The notes under the pieces are model-generated. The model had not been told where the DNA came from, did not search any database, and was given only the letters and a program-made list of their open reading frames with translations. From assembly GCA_958298945.1 (NCBI GenBank), contig OY282607.1, positions 36,613,000 through 36,676,999 on the forward strand: a DNA stretch of 64,000 nucleotides, given 5' to 3'. The position numbers were made by a program, and so were the translations under genes. Each line of letters starts with the position of its first letter. Position 1 is the first letter of the stretch. Positions 10,131 to 21,266 of this stretch are shown here, in pieces. This DNA comes from Atherix ibis (taxonomy: Eukaryota > Arthropoda > Insecta > Diptera > Athericidae).

Positions 10131-11990
10131 ATGGGGACAAAAATTTGCTGTGAGCTACTATATTCTCTCTATTCTACGTAAATATTGTTTCTTTAATTCA
10201 GACAAAAATATTGTTCCTTTAAAAAATTACTGTTTAATAAAGGTCCTTATAGGTTAAACTAGTAAATTTTTAGTTAATTTTCAACAAAACATTAGTCAAC
10301 AACCCTGAAAGTGCCCAAAATATAAAATTTTTTCATATTTTATGTATAATTTTGAATATTTAAAATTTAAAAAAATAAATATAATAAATTAATTATAAAT
10401 TACCTTAAAATCATACAGAGTTTAAGCAACATAATTTGGGTTTGAGAAGGGAACGCTTAAGAGCAGTAGTGCTCCTAGTTCTAAAAAAAATTATACTTGC
10501 CAAAAAAATATCAGTATTAAAAAAAATTGACTTTTTAAGTATCCAATTATATTCTTTTAAAAATATATACTCTATTTAGAGTGCTATATTATATTATAAG
10601 TAAATTTATCTTTAAATAAATCTCATACAAATAAGCATGAATATTCTTTAGCCCAAAACATATCATCTATTCTTGAAAAAAGTATTCTTAATTAAATAAA
10701 AAAAACTTGTAATTGGGTAGATTATATATATTGTAAAAATACCACACCTTAATTTTTGTGTTGAATGTATTTGAAATTAAATAAAATCAAAACAAGTTGA
10801 ATAACTCAAATGCATGACTGACTTTAGAAAACTCATCCAATCCTTGACTTTAGTACCCAAATTGAATAAATAATAAGAAATTATTCCAGTATCGCATTTT
10901 AACATGCAAGAAAGGACATTGACTTTTATAGCATCTGACAATAAATGTTTTTTCTTTGACAAGAACCCTTGTTAATTTAGCTACGTTTTGTGTGTGTGTG
11001 TATATAAAATTAGCTAAAATTTTAACAGAAATTTATTCCTGTTGCAAAAAAATCATATAAATTAAATGGCATCTCAGTAGTTAAATATTGTCTGTCTACA
11101 GTACTAACTAAGTTTAAAAAGCAAATATCGATCAGTTATTTTAACTTGAAAGAGAACTCTGCCTTGAGTAATTTTAATTATTACTATTTACGAGAGAGCG
11201 ATCAGCAATGTCATATTTTTAAGGATAACAAACTTCAATAATTTTGGTTTTTTCATCACTATTCCAATTATCGCAAAGTTATTCTTTTTACCAAAAGAGT
11301 TTTGGGTTATTAATCACTTTCCACTGAAAGCTATACTATTATGGTAATTAAACCATTTTCATTTTGTATTTATGTTTGTTGAAATTTAGGGCAACAAACA
11401 ATTTTAATATCCAGAAATTAAAAATTATTACCAACAGAAGAAATTTACTTTAACAGAAAATTGTTTTTTTTTTTCCAAAATAACCAACCATAAACTTATT
11501 AATTAAATGTTAAAAATTTTCTATACTTAGCACAAAAGCGTTTCAGAGCTTATATATCTTCTCTTTGGATAAGCAATCTACTTTAATCAAATACTCCTAC
11601 TCGACAATATTTGTCCAGGATAATATAAAAAAATTTATGTTAATGAGAGAAATATAGAAATTATCAAAAAATAAACAAGATGCCCTTAAGAGATATCATT
11701 CTTGATTATTTATAGACAAAAAATAAACTTTTATGGGAAAAGTACTTTATTTTGCCATCAAACATCAAAGACAATACCTTCTCCTTATCGATTATTCATT
11801 TATTAATTATACAAAAGTATATAAATCGAAATAGTATTTACTTGTCAATATTATATAAATTGGATGAAAACTATTTTCCATCAATCATTATATGACATTT
11901 TTCATATTAAATAGTTTTTTTTCTTAATATACAACTTTTATTACATTCAAAACTAATAAATACTACAAGTACTTATGTCTCATTAAGCGA
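10131..11990. other. AT-rich sequence with short (TG)n/(TA)n tract
   Basis: No gene is visible. A short alternating TG run followed by TATA lies near 10989-11006. Short open frames here are low in complexity and have no recognisable motif. Confidence 0.6.
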
Positions 11991-12992
11991 TGTTTGTTTG
12001 TTATTTGAAATTCGTATGAACCTTATCAGTGTATGCAGAATTGTTCAATCTCCGTTGCAAAAAAATATTGTGCAAGGACTGCGTAGATCAAGAGGGTATT
12101 ATTTTCACTGCCACTATTACACTCCCACTAAGAACGGAAAATCATACATCAAAGCTTTTTCAAAAAATTTCTACTCCCATGCTGCCAATTCATAATCTGG
12201 GGTGGATCTGTGGAACTTCTCATTATTGGCAATAAAGTATGTGGTTCAGCCATATTCAAAAGTAGTGCGGAAATATCGCAGCAACCCTACTGTGCTAACC
12301 TCATAATTGCAAGGCATTGAAGGGATGACAGTATGAACCACTTGCTTTCATAGCAAGCTGTGAAATTACATGTGGATATCATATATATATCATACAGGCC
12401 ATCATAGAAATAGATACCTATCATCACCACCCCAGTGATGGGAACATAGGCTAATATTAGCTTATCGTCCCAATAATGGTCAGTGTTTAACAAGGGGCAG
12501 AAGTATATATACGATAGAGAATATCCGATGTTACCCACAAGCGAATGATTTTTTAGATGCAATTCATCATAAACCTCTATAAAGGGTGTAGTGTATGTGA
12601 TAAAAATCCTAATAGTGCTTTGGGGGTATTCACTTGCGCGGGAACTGGAACGGATGATTGCTCCGAATTCAGAATTATCTCTTTTGAATGCGAACTCTCC
12701 GGGTCAGGGCCTGCCTATTCTTTGATATAGGCCCTGACTATTGGCGTTGTCGTCGAGAAGGCTGCAATATAGAAAATAATGGTGACTGGCTAGAGTGTAG
12801 TCATTGCATAGTTCAATAACCATAACGTTAAGTGGAGAATATGACCAATGCGTTTAAGTACCTCTAAGCATAGAATGCAAGTATAGCTACGTTGAAGATG
12901 CACCGATCTAAGCGCACGGGCTGATAAAAGCAACCTTTATGCGTGGAGTTGTTTCGTTCACAATTTTTTAGGAGGTACCAATATATTAAAAA
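11991..12992. other. Unidentified, less AT-rich island
   Basis: This kilobase is clearly richer in GC than its flanks, as old inserted coding DNA would be. On the plus strand one discontinuous frame contains cysteine-containing pieces (RCKKILCKDCVDQEG near 12050; FTCAGTGTDDCSEFR near 12630-12670). On the minus strand 12287-12562 is open for 91 codons with several hydrophobic stretches. Neither reading matched a family I can name. It abuts the truncated left edge of mariner copy B, so it may belong to another degraded mobile element. Confidence 0.3.
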
Positions 12993-14196
12993 AATCCAAG
13001 AAATTGCGCTCGTAGTATCGGGCTCGAAGTACTTTGACAGCTCGATCTATAGCGTAGGTCAATTTCTATAGTCAATTAAAGTTAACGACACTTATTTGTG
13101 CATAACAATGGAAAAAAGCGAGTTTAGGGCTGTAATCAAACATCTCCATTTGAAAGGCTAAAGCCCGAAAGAAATCAAAGCCGAGTTGGATGCAGTTCAT
13201 GGCACATCTGCACCTGTGTTTGCGACGGTTTACAATTGGGTGAATGAATTTAAACGTGGCCGTTCATCAACAAAAGATGAACATCGTTCAGGACGCCCAG
13301 TTGAGGTGTCTACTCCTGAAATCATCGACAAAATCCACGATCTGATTTTGAACGATCGGCGAATTAAAGTGCGCGAATTAGTTGAGGCCACGGGCATATC
13401 ACAAGGTACATTCGCTTCAATTTTGCATGAAAAATTGTCTGTGCAAAAAATTTCGGCAAGATGGGTGCCGCGTTTGCTCTCAGAGGAGAATAAGCGCAAT
13501 CGTGCAGTGGACTCTGAGGCTATGTTGGCACTCTTTCATCGCAATCCTGCCGAATTATTTCGTCGATATGTCACTGTGGACGAAACCTGGATACACTAGT
13601 ACACTCCAGAAACGAAGAGACAGTCATTACAGTGGATTTTTGAGGGTGAACGGGCTCCGAAGAAGGAAAAAACTGTGCCATCGGCCGGCAAGGTGATGGC
13701 CACGGTCTTTTGGGATTCGCAGGGCATCATTTTTATCGACTACTTGGAAAAAGGAAAAACAATAACAGGAGCGTATTGAGCGTCATTATTGCAACGGTTG
13801 AGCAAGAAAATCAAAGAGAAACGCCCCCATCTGAAGAAGAAAAAAATCCTCTTGCATCAGGACAATGCGCGTGTGCACACCTGCGCTATTTCCATGGCCA
13901 AAATTGTGGAATTGAGAATGGAATTGTTGCAGCATCTCGCTTATTCACCAGATTTGGCCCCGAGTGACTATTTTCTTTTCCCCAATCTGAAGAAATGGCT
14001 TGGCGTACGATGGTTCACTTCCAACGAGGACGTCATTGCTCAAACGGATGAGTATTTTGCAGAACTTCCAAAATCCTATTTTTTGGACGGGATAAAAATT
14101 TTGGAAAAACGGTTGGAAAAGTGTATAGAGCTAAAAGGAGATTAAAAAAACATTTTTTTCCATCTTTTTCTAAGGACTTATTGAACAACCCTCGTA
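12993..14196 (+). mobile_element. mariner copy B (family 1), left end lost
   Basis: The right terminal inverted repeat is complete and ends at TA 14195-14196 (TTGAACAACCCTCGTA). On the left, homology with copy C begins only inside the 5' UTR near 12993, so the outer repeat is gone. The right edge abuts the reading frame of the RT at 14198-16460 directly. Confidence 0.88.
13108..14145 (+). pseudogene. mariner transposase, family 1, copy B
   Basis: This is the only family-1 copy with no net frame change. From ATG 13108 to TAA 14145 there are 346 codons, which sets the family length at 345 residues. Three point mutations create stops: one near codon 18 (GGC TAA, where sister copies have TTA Leu), one at 13597-13599 (Tyr to TAG just after VDETWIH), and one near 13777 (Tyr to TGA in GAYYAS). 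The catalytic layout is preserved (VDETW, HQDN, SPDLAPSD). It is inactive through substitution alone. Confidence 0.92.
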
Positions 14197-14197
14197 C

Positions 14198-16460
14198 CAC
14201 TCGGATCTTTTCCCAGTCCATATTTGTTTCAACCTGACAGACCAAATCAGGTTTTGGTGCAATAAGACCATTAATCAATTCGATTACAGAAACACTAATT
14301 GGAATTCCTTTAAAAAACAATTGGACAAGCACTTAAATAATATCGTTATCTCGTCAGAGATAAACTATTCCAACAAAGAACTGGATCACCTTAGATTAAA
14401 ATTCAACGGATCGGTGAAATGTGCTCTAGAAAAAACTATAGCAAGAAGAAAATCTTATAATAACCAATATAGTAATCTGCCGAAAAGCATTTTGAAACTA
14501 TTCAAAATAAGGCAAATTTGGAGAAAGGAACTGAAGAAAATATTCCACACCAACTTCAGCAAAATTTCAGATGATTATAAGACACAGCTTTCAAAAATAA
14601 ACTGCCTATCTACACTGATAAGGGAAAGGGTTAAAGTACATTTCGACGGTAAACTGAAACAACGCTTACAACAAATACAACCGGGACCCGATGTTTATCG
14701 CGAAATAAACAGAATTTCTGGGCGCAACCGTTCAAACCAAAGTATAATTTCTGATGAACTAAATAATCCTATCCAGGGAGGAGCAGAGGTTATGACCAAC
14801 GCATTTGGGAACTATTATCAAAAATTATACAGGTATGAGCTGCCCGATTCAAGACCGGAAAATTCACACTCCGTTAGATCTGAATTGAACGCCTTCTACG
14901 ATAACAATTCTAAATATCGTCAAACTATCTTTCATTGCCAAAATAAGTCCACTACGCCTCAAGGTAGTGGCACAATGCTCCTCACTTTTAGGGAATTATA
15001 CCACCATATCAGGAGCATGAACAACAAAAAATCATCTGGGCCGGATGATATTCCAAACTGTGTTATTAAAAAATTCACAGTGAACGCAATTAGGATTTTG
15101 TTAGTAATCTTTAATAATTGCTTAAATAACTTATACGTCCCGGATACATGGAAAATAGCCAATATCATAAATATTCCTAAAACTAATATAAAAAAGCAGA
15201 ATATCTCAACATAGACCAATTTCACTATTATCAAATGTTGGCAAAATTCTCGAATCATTCATGTACAACCGACTGTACATGCATGTGGAAGACAGAAATA
15301 TAATCCCCGCGAACCAATTTGGTTTCAGGAAACAGCACTCAACAACCGATGCGTTGCTCAAACTTCACTCAGATGTATCAGTAGCACTGAATAGGAAAGC
15401 TTCTACGCTGATATGCAGTTTAGACATTAAAAAGGCTTTTGACACGGTCTGGTGGGATGGTCTTCTATACAAACTCTTAAAAGCTGGCGTGGATAAAAAC
15501 CTGCTACTTATCTACCGTTCTTTCTTTCAAAATCGAAATTTTAAAATACTATACGGAGAACATAAATCTAGAGAATATAAAATGCAAAGAGGTGTCCCTC
15601 AGGGTTCAGTCTCGGGCCCATTACTATACTCCATATTTATTTCTGACGCACCACAATCTAATAAATATCAAACTGTCTTTTACGCAGATGACACTCTCTT
15701 ATACGCGCATAATCCTAATCCAAATTATGCAAAACTTACGATAGAAAGGGGACTAAATATCCTGATAGATTATTATAAGACATGGGGAATCCACATAAAT
15801 ACCGAAAAAACTCAAGTATTATGTATAAGAAACTCTGTCCGCAGAGGGTTTAAGCGATCGGTCCGGAAAATCCATGTAAATATCAGTATCAATAACACAG
15901 TTGTGAAAACTTCGAAAAAGCTCAAATACCTGGGAGTGAATTTCTCGGAGCTATTTAAATTTAACACGCACGCAAATTTCACCATTCGTAAAGCGTGCTG
16001 GGCCTATCACAAAATAGCGTTCCTATTTAAAAAGAGACACGGCTTATCTACTCAAACGAAGCTGCTTTTATATAAGCAGTTAATAAGACCTATCCTCAGT
16101 TACGCCTTTCCCATCTGGTTCTCTATCTCAAGAACTCTCATTAATAAATTAGAAGCCTTGGAAAGGAGAATTCTCAGAACCTGCACGGGACTGTACAGAA
16201 GGGAAAACCAAAAGCACTATTCCAACAACGTTCTATATAAAACTTGTGGAGAAAAACCACTTCTACAATATATGTTACACCTGGCAGAAAAATACCTATC
16301 CAATAAAGGATTAAATAAATACAAGTCCTCTCAGGTTACCCTACCTTACTGGTACCCATCTCCTTTAATGATAACTGACGAACGATACAAATCGAAACTT
16401 GTCCACAATTCTGGAAGAACATTGTTCTACTCGAGCCAATCCCACATACACCTAGGCTAG
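14198..16460 (+). pseudogene. Jockey/I-type ORF2: end of endonuclease plus reverse transcriptase
   Basis: The reading is open from 14198, next to mariner B. HSDLFPVHICF resembles the SDHLPI end of an APE-type endonuclease. A basic linker follows, then KKSSGPDDIPNCVIKKF, and the first frame ends at 15214. One frameshift near 15200 separates it from the next frame, which must already be in use at QHRPISLLSNVGKILE (about 15200-15250). That frame then gives QFGFRKQHSTTDAL, SLDIKKAFDTVW with motif A Asp (residue 55 counted from 15261), RGVPQGSVSGP (motif B, 111-120) and YADD (bases 15681-15692), and continues through the thumb to 16460. All three catalytic Asp are present. This is the best-preserved LINE in the window, yet it lacks ORF1 and most of the endonuclease. 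I lean to Jockey/I clade; the exact clade is uncertain. Confidence 0.85.
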
Positions 16461-16640
16461 AACAGCTGTGCCATAAATGTATTGTGTAAGTTTAGTATAA
16501 GTAGTAATAAGTGTTATATAGTTTTTAAGTTTTAGTTTTAATTCAATACCAAGTCCTATGCAGCTATAAGGTACGAATAGCTGCATACATATACCATAAT
16601 ATCAGGGAATAAAATAAAGATAATAATTAACGCGAAAGAT
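16461..16640 (+). other. LINE 3' UTR with perfect stem-loop
   Basis: This is noncoding sequence after the ORF2 stop. It contains an 11-bp perfect inverted repeat (TATGCAGCTAT at 16557-16567 and its complement at 16577-16587, 9-nt loop), followed by an A-rich end (AATAAAATAAAGATAATAAT, about 16609-16628). A 3' hairpin before a simple tail is a usual recognition layout for LINE RTs. That role here is inferred. Confidence 0.55.
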
Positions 16641-16649
16641 AACGTGCAT

Positions 16650-16835
16650 TATTGTACTATATTTCAAGACGATACATCGTAGGAACTAGACCTAAGTAAT
16701 AGTCTTAAGTTACACAAAAAAAAAAAAAATTTTAAATATACTCTCAGTTTTAGTAAATTAAATATAAATAATGTAAATAATTTTGTGCCGATATTAAACT
16801 GAAATAAATTGAATTGAACTGAATTGAGTTGTTTC
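16650..16835 (+). repeat. Possible second LINE 3' end
   Basis: This is a short noncoding stretch with an A13 run near 16717 and a terminal quasi-repeat of AATTGAACTG-type words (about 16799-16830). Such tails end many non-LTR elements. It could be the true end of the preceding element or a separate 5'-truncated insertion. Confidence 0.35.
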
Positions 16836-16837
16836 AG

Positions 16838-17285
16838 TCTACCATAGGAGCGCGTTGAGGAAAATCTGTTAATTTGAAACGGTGTCATACGGGGCCATTT
16901 ATGTTGTGGCTGGAGTGTTGCCGATCAAAATCCCGGTAGATGAAATACAAATGATGTACCGTCAGAGAAGTCGGAGTATCTCGGTGGCGCAGTGCGAGGC
17001 TTGTACGGAGGAAAGAAATAAAGCCAGGCGGCTGTGGCAAAATAGTAAGAATTCTGCTCTCGATGATTCACCGTCTCATCCCGGCGGTCGATAGATTGAC
17101 GCATGATAAGGTTGGCTTCTAAAAATCTCAATTGTTAAAAGGACAGAGAAGCTTTCGGGCTTACTAATACCACCTTAAATTGGACCAGTAGCCCAATCTG
17201 CCGCTTTTGTGATGGGGTACTGGAGAGTGCGAATTACGTGTTGTTTTACTGTATGCGATGTCAAGCGCAAAGAGAAGAGGCATAA
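16838..17285 (+). pseudogene. R1/TRAS-like RT C-terminal fragment
   Basis: This fragment encodes the region after the RT thumb of R1-like elements. SYGAIYVVAGVLPIKIPVDE and EERNKARRLWQNS come first, then in shifted frames PAVDRLTHDKVGF and ICRFCDGVLESANYVLFYC, ending at a stop near 17282. The last piece is the C-terminal Cys-Cys-(His)-Cys motif; its usual His is Asn here. Stops and frame changes show it is dead. Its residues differ from those of the R1-type copy at 2862-4978, so it is another lineage. Confidence 0.7.
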
Positions 17286-17379
17286 ATGCATGTTTCCTCA
17301 GACTTCATGGTGTAAAATATATTTTATCTTTTGATGATCTTCACATTATTATAACAAAAAAAACCTATAAATAAGAAAA

Positions 17380-17890
17380 AATAAATACGGTTTTGAGGTC
17401 CTTAAGAAGTTTGTTTACTTAGGGTCTTTAATGGAATCCAAAATAAAATCTTTATGGAGAAGAACTTAAGGAATATGATCGCTAATATAAGAAGATTCTT
17501 GATTAGCTTAGACAGAATATTTTGCTTTAAATTTGTTTCTTGAGTGATGAAGATGCATATTCATAAGACTTTAACACAGCCGCATTGATTATATGGCTTC
17601 AAAAGTAATGAAGTTACTGTTAGTCAGTTTGAAAGAAAAGTCTTTCATAAGATTTATGGCTCTGTCAGTGAAGATCGAAAATGAAGAAAAAGATATAACG
17701 GAGATCTAATTTCAACTATCGGAGAGCTGATATTGATGGAAAGATAAATATAGCAAGGACTCAGCAGGTTAATTAATGAAAAGGCTTTCGAAAGGAATTT
17801 GATTCTGAAAACTCAGTTGGCATACGTGCACATAGGACCTTAGGTGGAAGAGCTGAGCGGAGAAAAATCTAACAGAACACCCCCTCCCTC
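17380..17890 (+). pseudogene. RTE-like RT C-terminal fragment
   Basis: Broken plus-strand frames read FEVLKKFVYLGSLMES, NIRRFLISLDRIF, VTVSQFERKVFHKIYGSVSE and RKRYNGDLISTIGEL. FVYLGS...FERKVLRKIYGP...RRRYN.EL is the C-terminal signature of the RTE-like endonuclease/RT proteins common in insect genomes. Only this part remains and it contains several stops. Clade assignment is by motif memory only. Confidence 0.65.
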
Positions 17891-19977
17891 CCTCATCATA
17901 TTTTTTCACATTAATGTGTTGTGAATACGTCCCTTTAATAAAATATTACTATTCACATTTTTATATTGTCAGAAAATAATAATCAAAAATTACGCTTTAA
18001 TAATATGCCGAAATTAATTCATATTCATTAGTCCTTAAATTTTTATTGAAAAGCTTATATTAATTTATCGATCATTAGAAAAAAATATTTCTTAGTGGAT
18101 GAGATTCTAAAAAAAAAAACATTTAAAACTTTATTTTTATTGCATAGGCTTTTTAAATTTTAATTATTTAAAAATAGAGTATAGATTTGATTTTGTGCTG
18201 CTTTAATGTTTGGAAGGGATGTTTTTTTTGTGTCATTATAACAAGAAATAAAACACCTTCTTGCTAAAAGCTTTTACCAAAATAAAGATTATTAAAAACT
18301 AATAAATAAAATGGAATTTTTGTTGTATAAAAAAAATAGGATATTTTCCAATTTTATACGAAAATCAATTACTGAGTCAATTTATGAACATGAATTCCTT
18401 GAGGCATTCACAATAGACTGATTACCGGCTCTCATCTCCTTAAAGCGTGTATCTTTGACCGTCGAATATCCCTCGAAACAAAATCTCGTATCGAAGAGAT
18501 ATGAATTACATATAAATCTTCCTGATACTATTATGATTAAGGATAGAGTAATCATAGATATGAGAATAAAAAAAATATGAAAATAAATAAAAAATCTATT
18601 ACAAAGTAGAAAGAAAATGCTGAAAATTGTAGAAAAATAAGCAAAACTATAGAAACTGTTGTGGGAAAAAGCTCATGGGAAAATAAGTAAAAAATGTTCT
18701 GCTTAACCAGAGGAAAAATATATGATGAATTTTTTATCTTCTGTAGTGTCATTTCCATTTCTATAAAGTGATAAAATTATATTAACACATTTACACATGT
18801 ATGTTGATAATATATGGTATATCAAGGAATTTTCATAGCAAGAATAGGTCTTCGTATGTTGTTCTGTGGAACCGGAACCAAGTTCTTCAAACATTCTATG
18901 CGGAATACTCATAAAATAATTTATCTGAAAGGCATTTTCCGATTTACTTCCGACGACAATAAAGGTGAGTAAGTTTTTTCTTATATGCTACAGGATATTT
19001 CAGAATAGTTATATTTCTTATCATAAATAAATGTTTACACATTTAAGTGATTTTATTTTTCTAGTAAAAAAAAATGGAATACAATTTTTTTCTTGCATTA
19101 GTTAAGGGTGATATACCATATTAGAAATGGTAGTTGTGATTAAAGGTACACATTCGAACATAGACTCGATTGGTTAAACACTCGTAAGAATATGAAAAGA
19201 CCTCACAGCATTCAACTTTCATAGTGTATACGAGTATTCACAATAATAGAAAATTCCCATTTGCGAAAATAAATTAAAACGAAATTGCATCGTGTATCCT
19301 TATAGGATATTTTGGTCGGGAGTCTATTATTTGCCACAAAGTGCAATTTATTGGTATTGGAAAATTTTATCAATACTTTTCGTAAACGTACATATTCCTT
19401 TCGTCCTTTTTTCTTCCATTTTTGTTAGAATATTTCTACTTTGAAGATCAAATGGAATATAAATCAAATAAACGCTCCTAATGTACACATACTTTGATGT
19501 GTGTCTACTTGTAAACATACATATACTAAAAACTAGTCTATTCATACTTATATACATATACTAGTATAGAAAAAATTGAATAAGAAAAAAATTGAAAATA
19601 TAAATACGAGCTTGAATCAATCAATAATAAATTGCCTCTAAAGTATATTCGGGTGGGAGTCTTAAGATTTATATTGAATGTTGATGTGATCAATAGTCGC
19701 CCACGTACTGTGGTAGAATTAGGGTCTATGAATTTGCGCCTTTGATTGGTACCATCTAATCTTAAAAACAACAGAGTACTCTTAAAGTCAAAATGGTTAC
19801 TGGAAAGATCCTTTTTTGATATTGCAAAGTAAACTTTCGTAAGGTAATCTTTTTTTTTTGTCGATAAATTTGAATTTATTGAAAATGTATGGTAATAAAT
19901 TGAAAGTTTTAAAAATAATAAATAATAATAATTTGTTTTGTTTTCGAAATATTTTTAATAATAATATGAGTGAAATT
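17891..19977. other. AT-rich sequence
   Basis: No gene is identified. A plus-strand stretch from about 18841 to 18964 is open, less AT-rich, and bounded by TTTTCATAG and GTGAGT, so it could be a small exon. Its translation (for example IGLRMLFCGTGTKFFKHSMR) matched nothing I know. Confidence 0.5.
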
Positions 19978-21266
19978 TAAGGTGTAGTAAAAGGAAATCC
20001 ATTATTTTTGCATTAAATTGAAGGTTTTATTTAGTATAGATAGTATGATATGATTTAGGTCAAATATGCACCGTTTCGTTTGATAACTTGTTGCCATTTT
20101 GGAGGTAATTTTATAATGCCTCTCTCATAGAAACCCTCGTCCCTATTGGCAAAAAACTGGGATAGTCGATTTTCACAATCTTCTCTTGAGGCAAATTTTT
20201 CACCTGCAAAATCATTCGTCATAGACAGGAAGAGGTGGTAATCACTTGGTGCCAGATCCGGACTATAAGGTGGATGCATAAGAACATCCCAACCAAGGTC
20301 CCGGAACTTCTGGCGAGTCACTATCGATGTATGCGGCATGGCGTTGTCCTGATGGAACACAATTCCTCTCCTATTGGCCAAAGCTGGCCGCTTCTGGGAG
20401 ATTGCTTTTTTCAGACGGTCCAATTGTTGACAGAATAGGTCCGAATTAAGAGTTCGGCCGTAGGGGAGCAGCTCATAGTAGATGATTCCCCGCCAGTCCC
20501 ACCAAACACACAGCAAAACCTTCCAGGCTGGCAATCCTGGCTTGACCACCGTTTGCGCCGGGTGACCACGATTTGACCATGACCGTTGTCGCTTGATGTT
20601 GTCGTAAGTGACCCACTTTTCATCACCAGTAACCATCCGCTTCAGAAATGGATCGATATTGTTGCGATTCAGCAGCGATTCGCAGATGGAAATTCGGTCC
20701 ATGAGGTTTTTTTGCGATAACTCGTGTGGCACCCATACATCGAGCTTCTTTTTGTATCCAGCCTTATTTAAGTGGTTCCAAACGGATTTTAGTGCAATGT
20801 TTAGCTCCTGGGCAATCGAAACAGTGCATACGTGACGGTCGGACTCGACGATTTCCATTATTTTATCGACATTTTCGACAATTGGCCTTCCAGAGCGTGG
20901 TGCATCTTTGACATCAAAATTACCGGAACGGAATCGACGAAACCAAAATTGCGCATGATTGACTGTTACAGTATCAGGACCATAAACACTATTCATATTT
21001 TCAGCTGCCTGGCTTGCGTTTTCGCCTTTATCGAAGAAAAACTGTAAAATATGGCGTATTTTCTCTTTGTTGGTGTCCATCTTTGACGCGTGCTAAAAAT
21101 ATACTGAGTCAAGTAATTACCAAACTGTATGAAAAATTTTTTTAGAACAAAATCTTATCTTTCTAACGCCATCTAGTGCAACCCGATCGCACTTTTAAAA
21201 CGGGAGATACAGACTCCTAAAGCCATCTATTGGCAAAATAATGGATTACTTTTTACTACACCTTTA
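19978..21266 (-). mobile_element. Complete mariner, cecropia/Hsmar1-like (family 3)
   Basis: Inverted ends are AGGTGTAGTAAAAGGAAATC on the left and, on the other strand, AAGGTGTAGTAAAAAGTAAT on the right, next to TA at 19978-19979 and 21265-21266. The inverted repeats run about 30 bp with a few mismatches. The total of about 1.29 kb is normal for mariner. The transposase gene inside is uninterrupted. It appears to be the youngest element in the window. Confidence 0.92.
20055..21080 (-). CDS. Mariner transposase, uninterrupted, 341 aa
   Basis: This is a DNA-cutting and joining enzyme for cut-and-paste transposition at TA, expected in the nucleus. The N-terminal region (residues 1-112) carries two helix-turn-helix-like parts (QFWFRRFRSGNFDVKDAPRS at 44-63). 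The WVPHEL linker is at 116-121. The catalytic Asp are D153 (VTGDEKW), D245 (HQDNAMPH) and D280 (SPDLAPSD), giving exactly 34 residues between the last two. The length fits the 340-350 residues typical of mariner. The ATG at 21080 follows the family pattern MDTNKEKIRHILQFFFDKG. WVPHEL, DEKW..YDN and CVWWD recall cecropia/Hsmar1-type mariners rather than Mos1, but subfamily is not proven. All catalytic residues are present, so activity is possible; there is no evidence for expression. Confidence 0.95.
   Translation of the reverse strand: MDTNKEKIRHILQFFFDKGENASQAAENMNSVYGPDTVTVNHAQFWFRRFRSGNFDVKDAPRSGRPIVENVDKIMEIVESDRHVCTVSIAQELNIALKSVWNHLNKAGYKKKLDVWVPHELSQKNLMDRISICESLLNRNNIDPFLKRMVTGDEKWVTYDNIKRQRSWSNRGHPAQTVVKPGLPAWKVLLCVWWDWRGIIYYELLPYGRTLNSDLFCQQLDRLKKAISQKRPALANRRGIVFHQDNAMPHTSIVTRQKFRDLGWDVLMHPPYSPDLAPSDYHLFLSMTNDFAGEKFASREDCENRLSQFFANRDEGFYERGIIKLPPKWQQVIKRNGAYLT

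Noticed and set aside
11991..12992. Endogenous viral envelope gene
   Set aside because: A few cysteine-rich pieces look suggestive, but no signal peptide, fusion or cleavage motif and no continuous frame could be shown.
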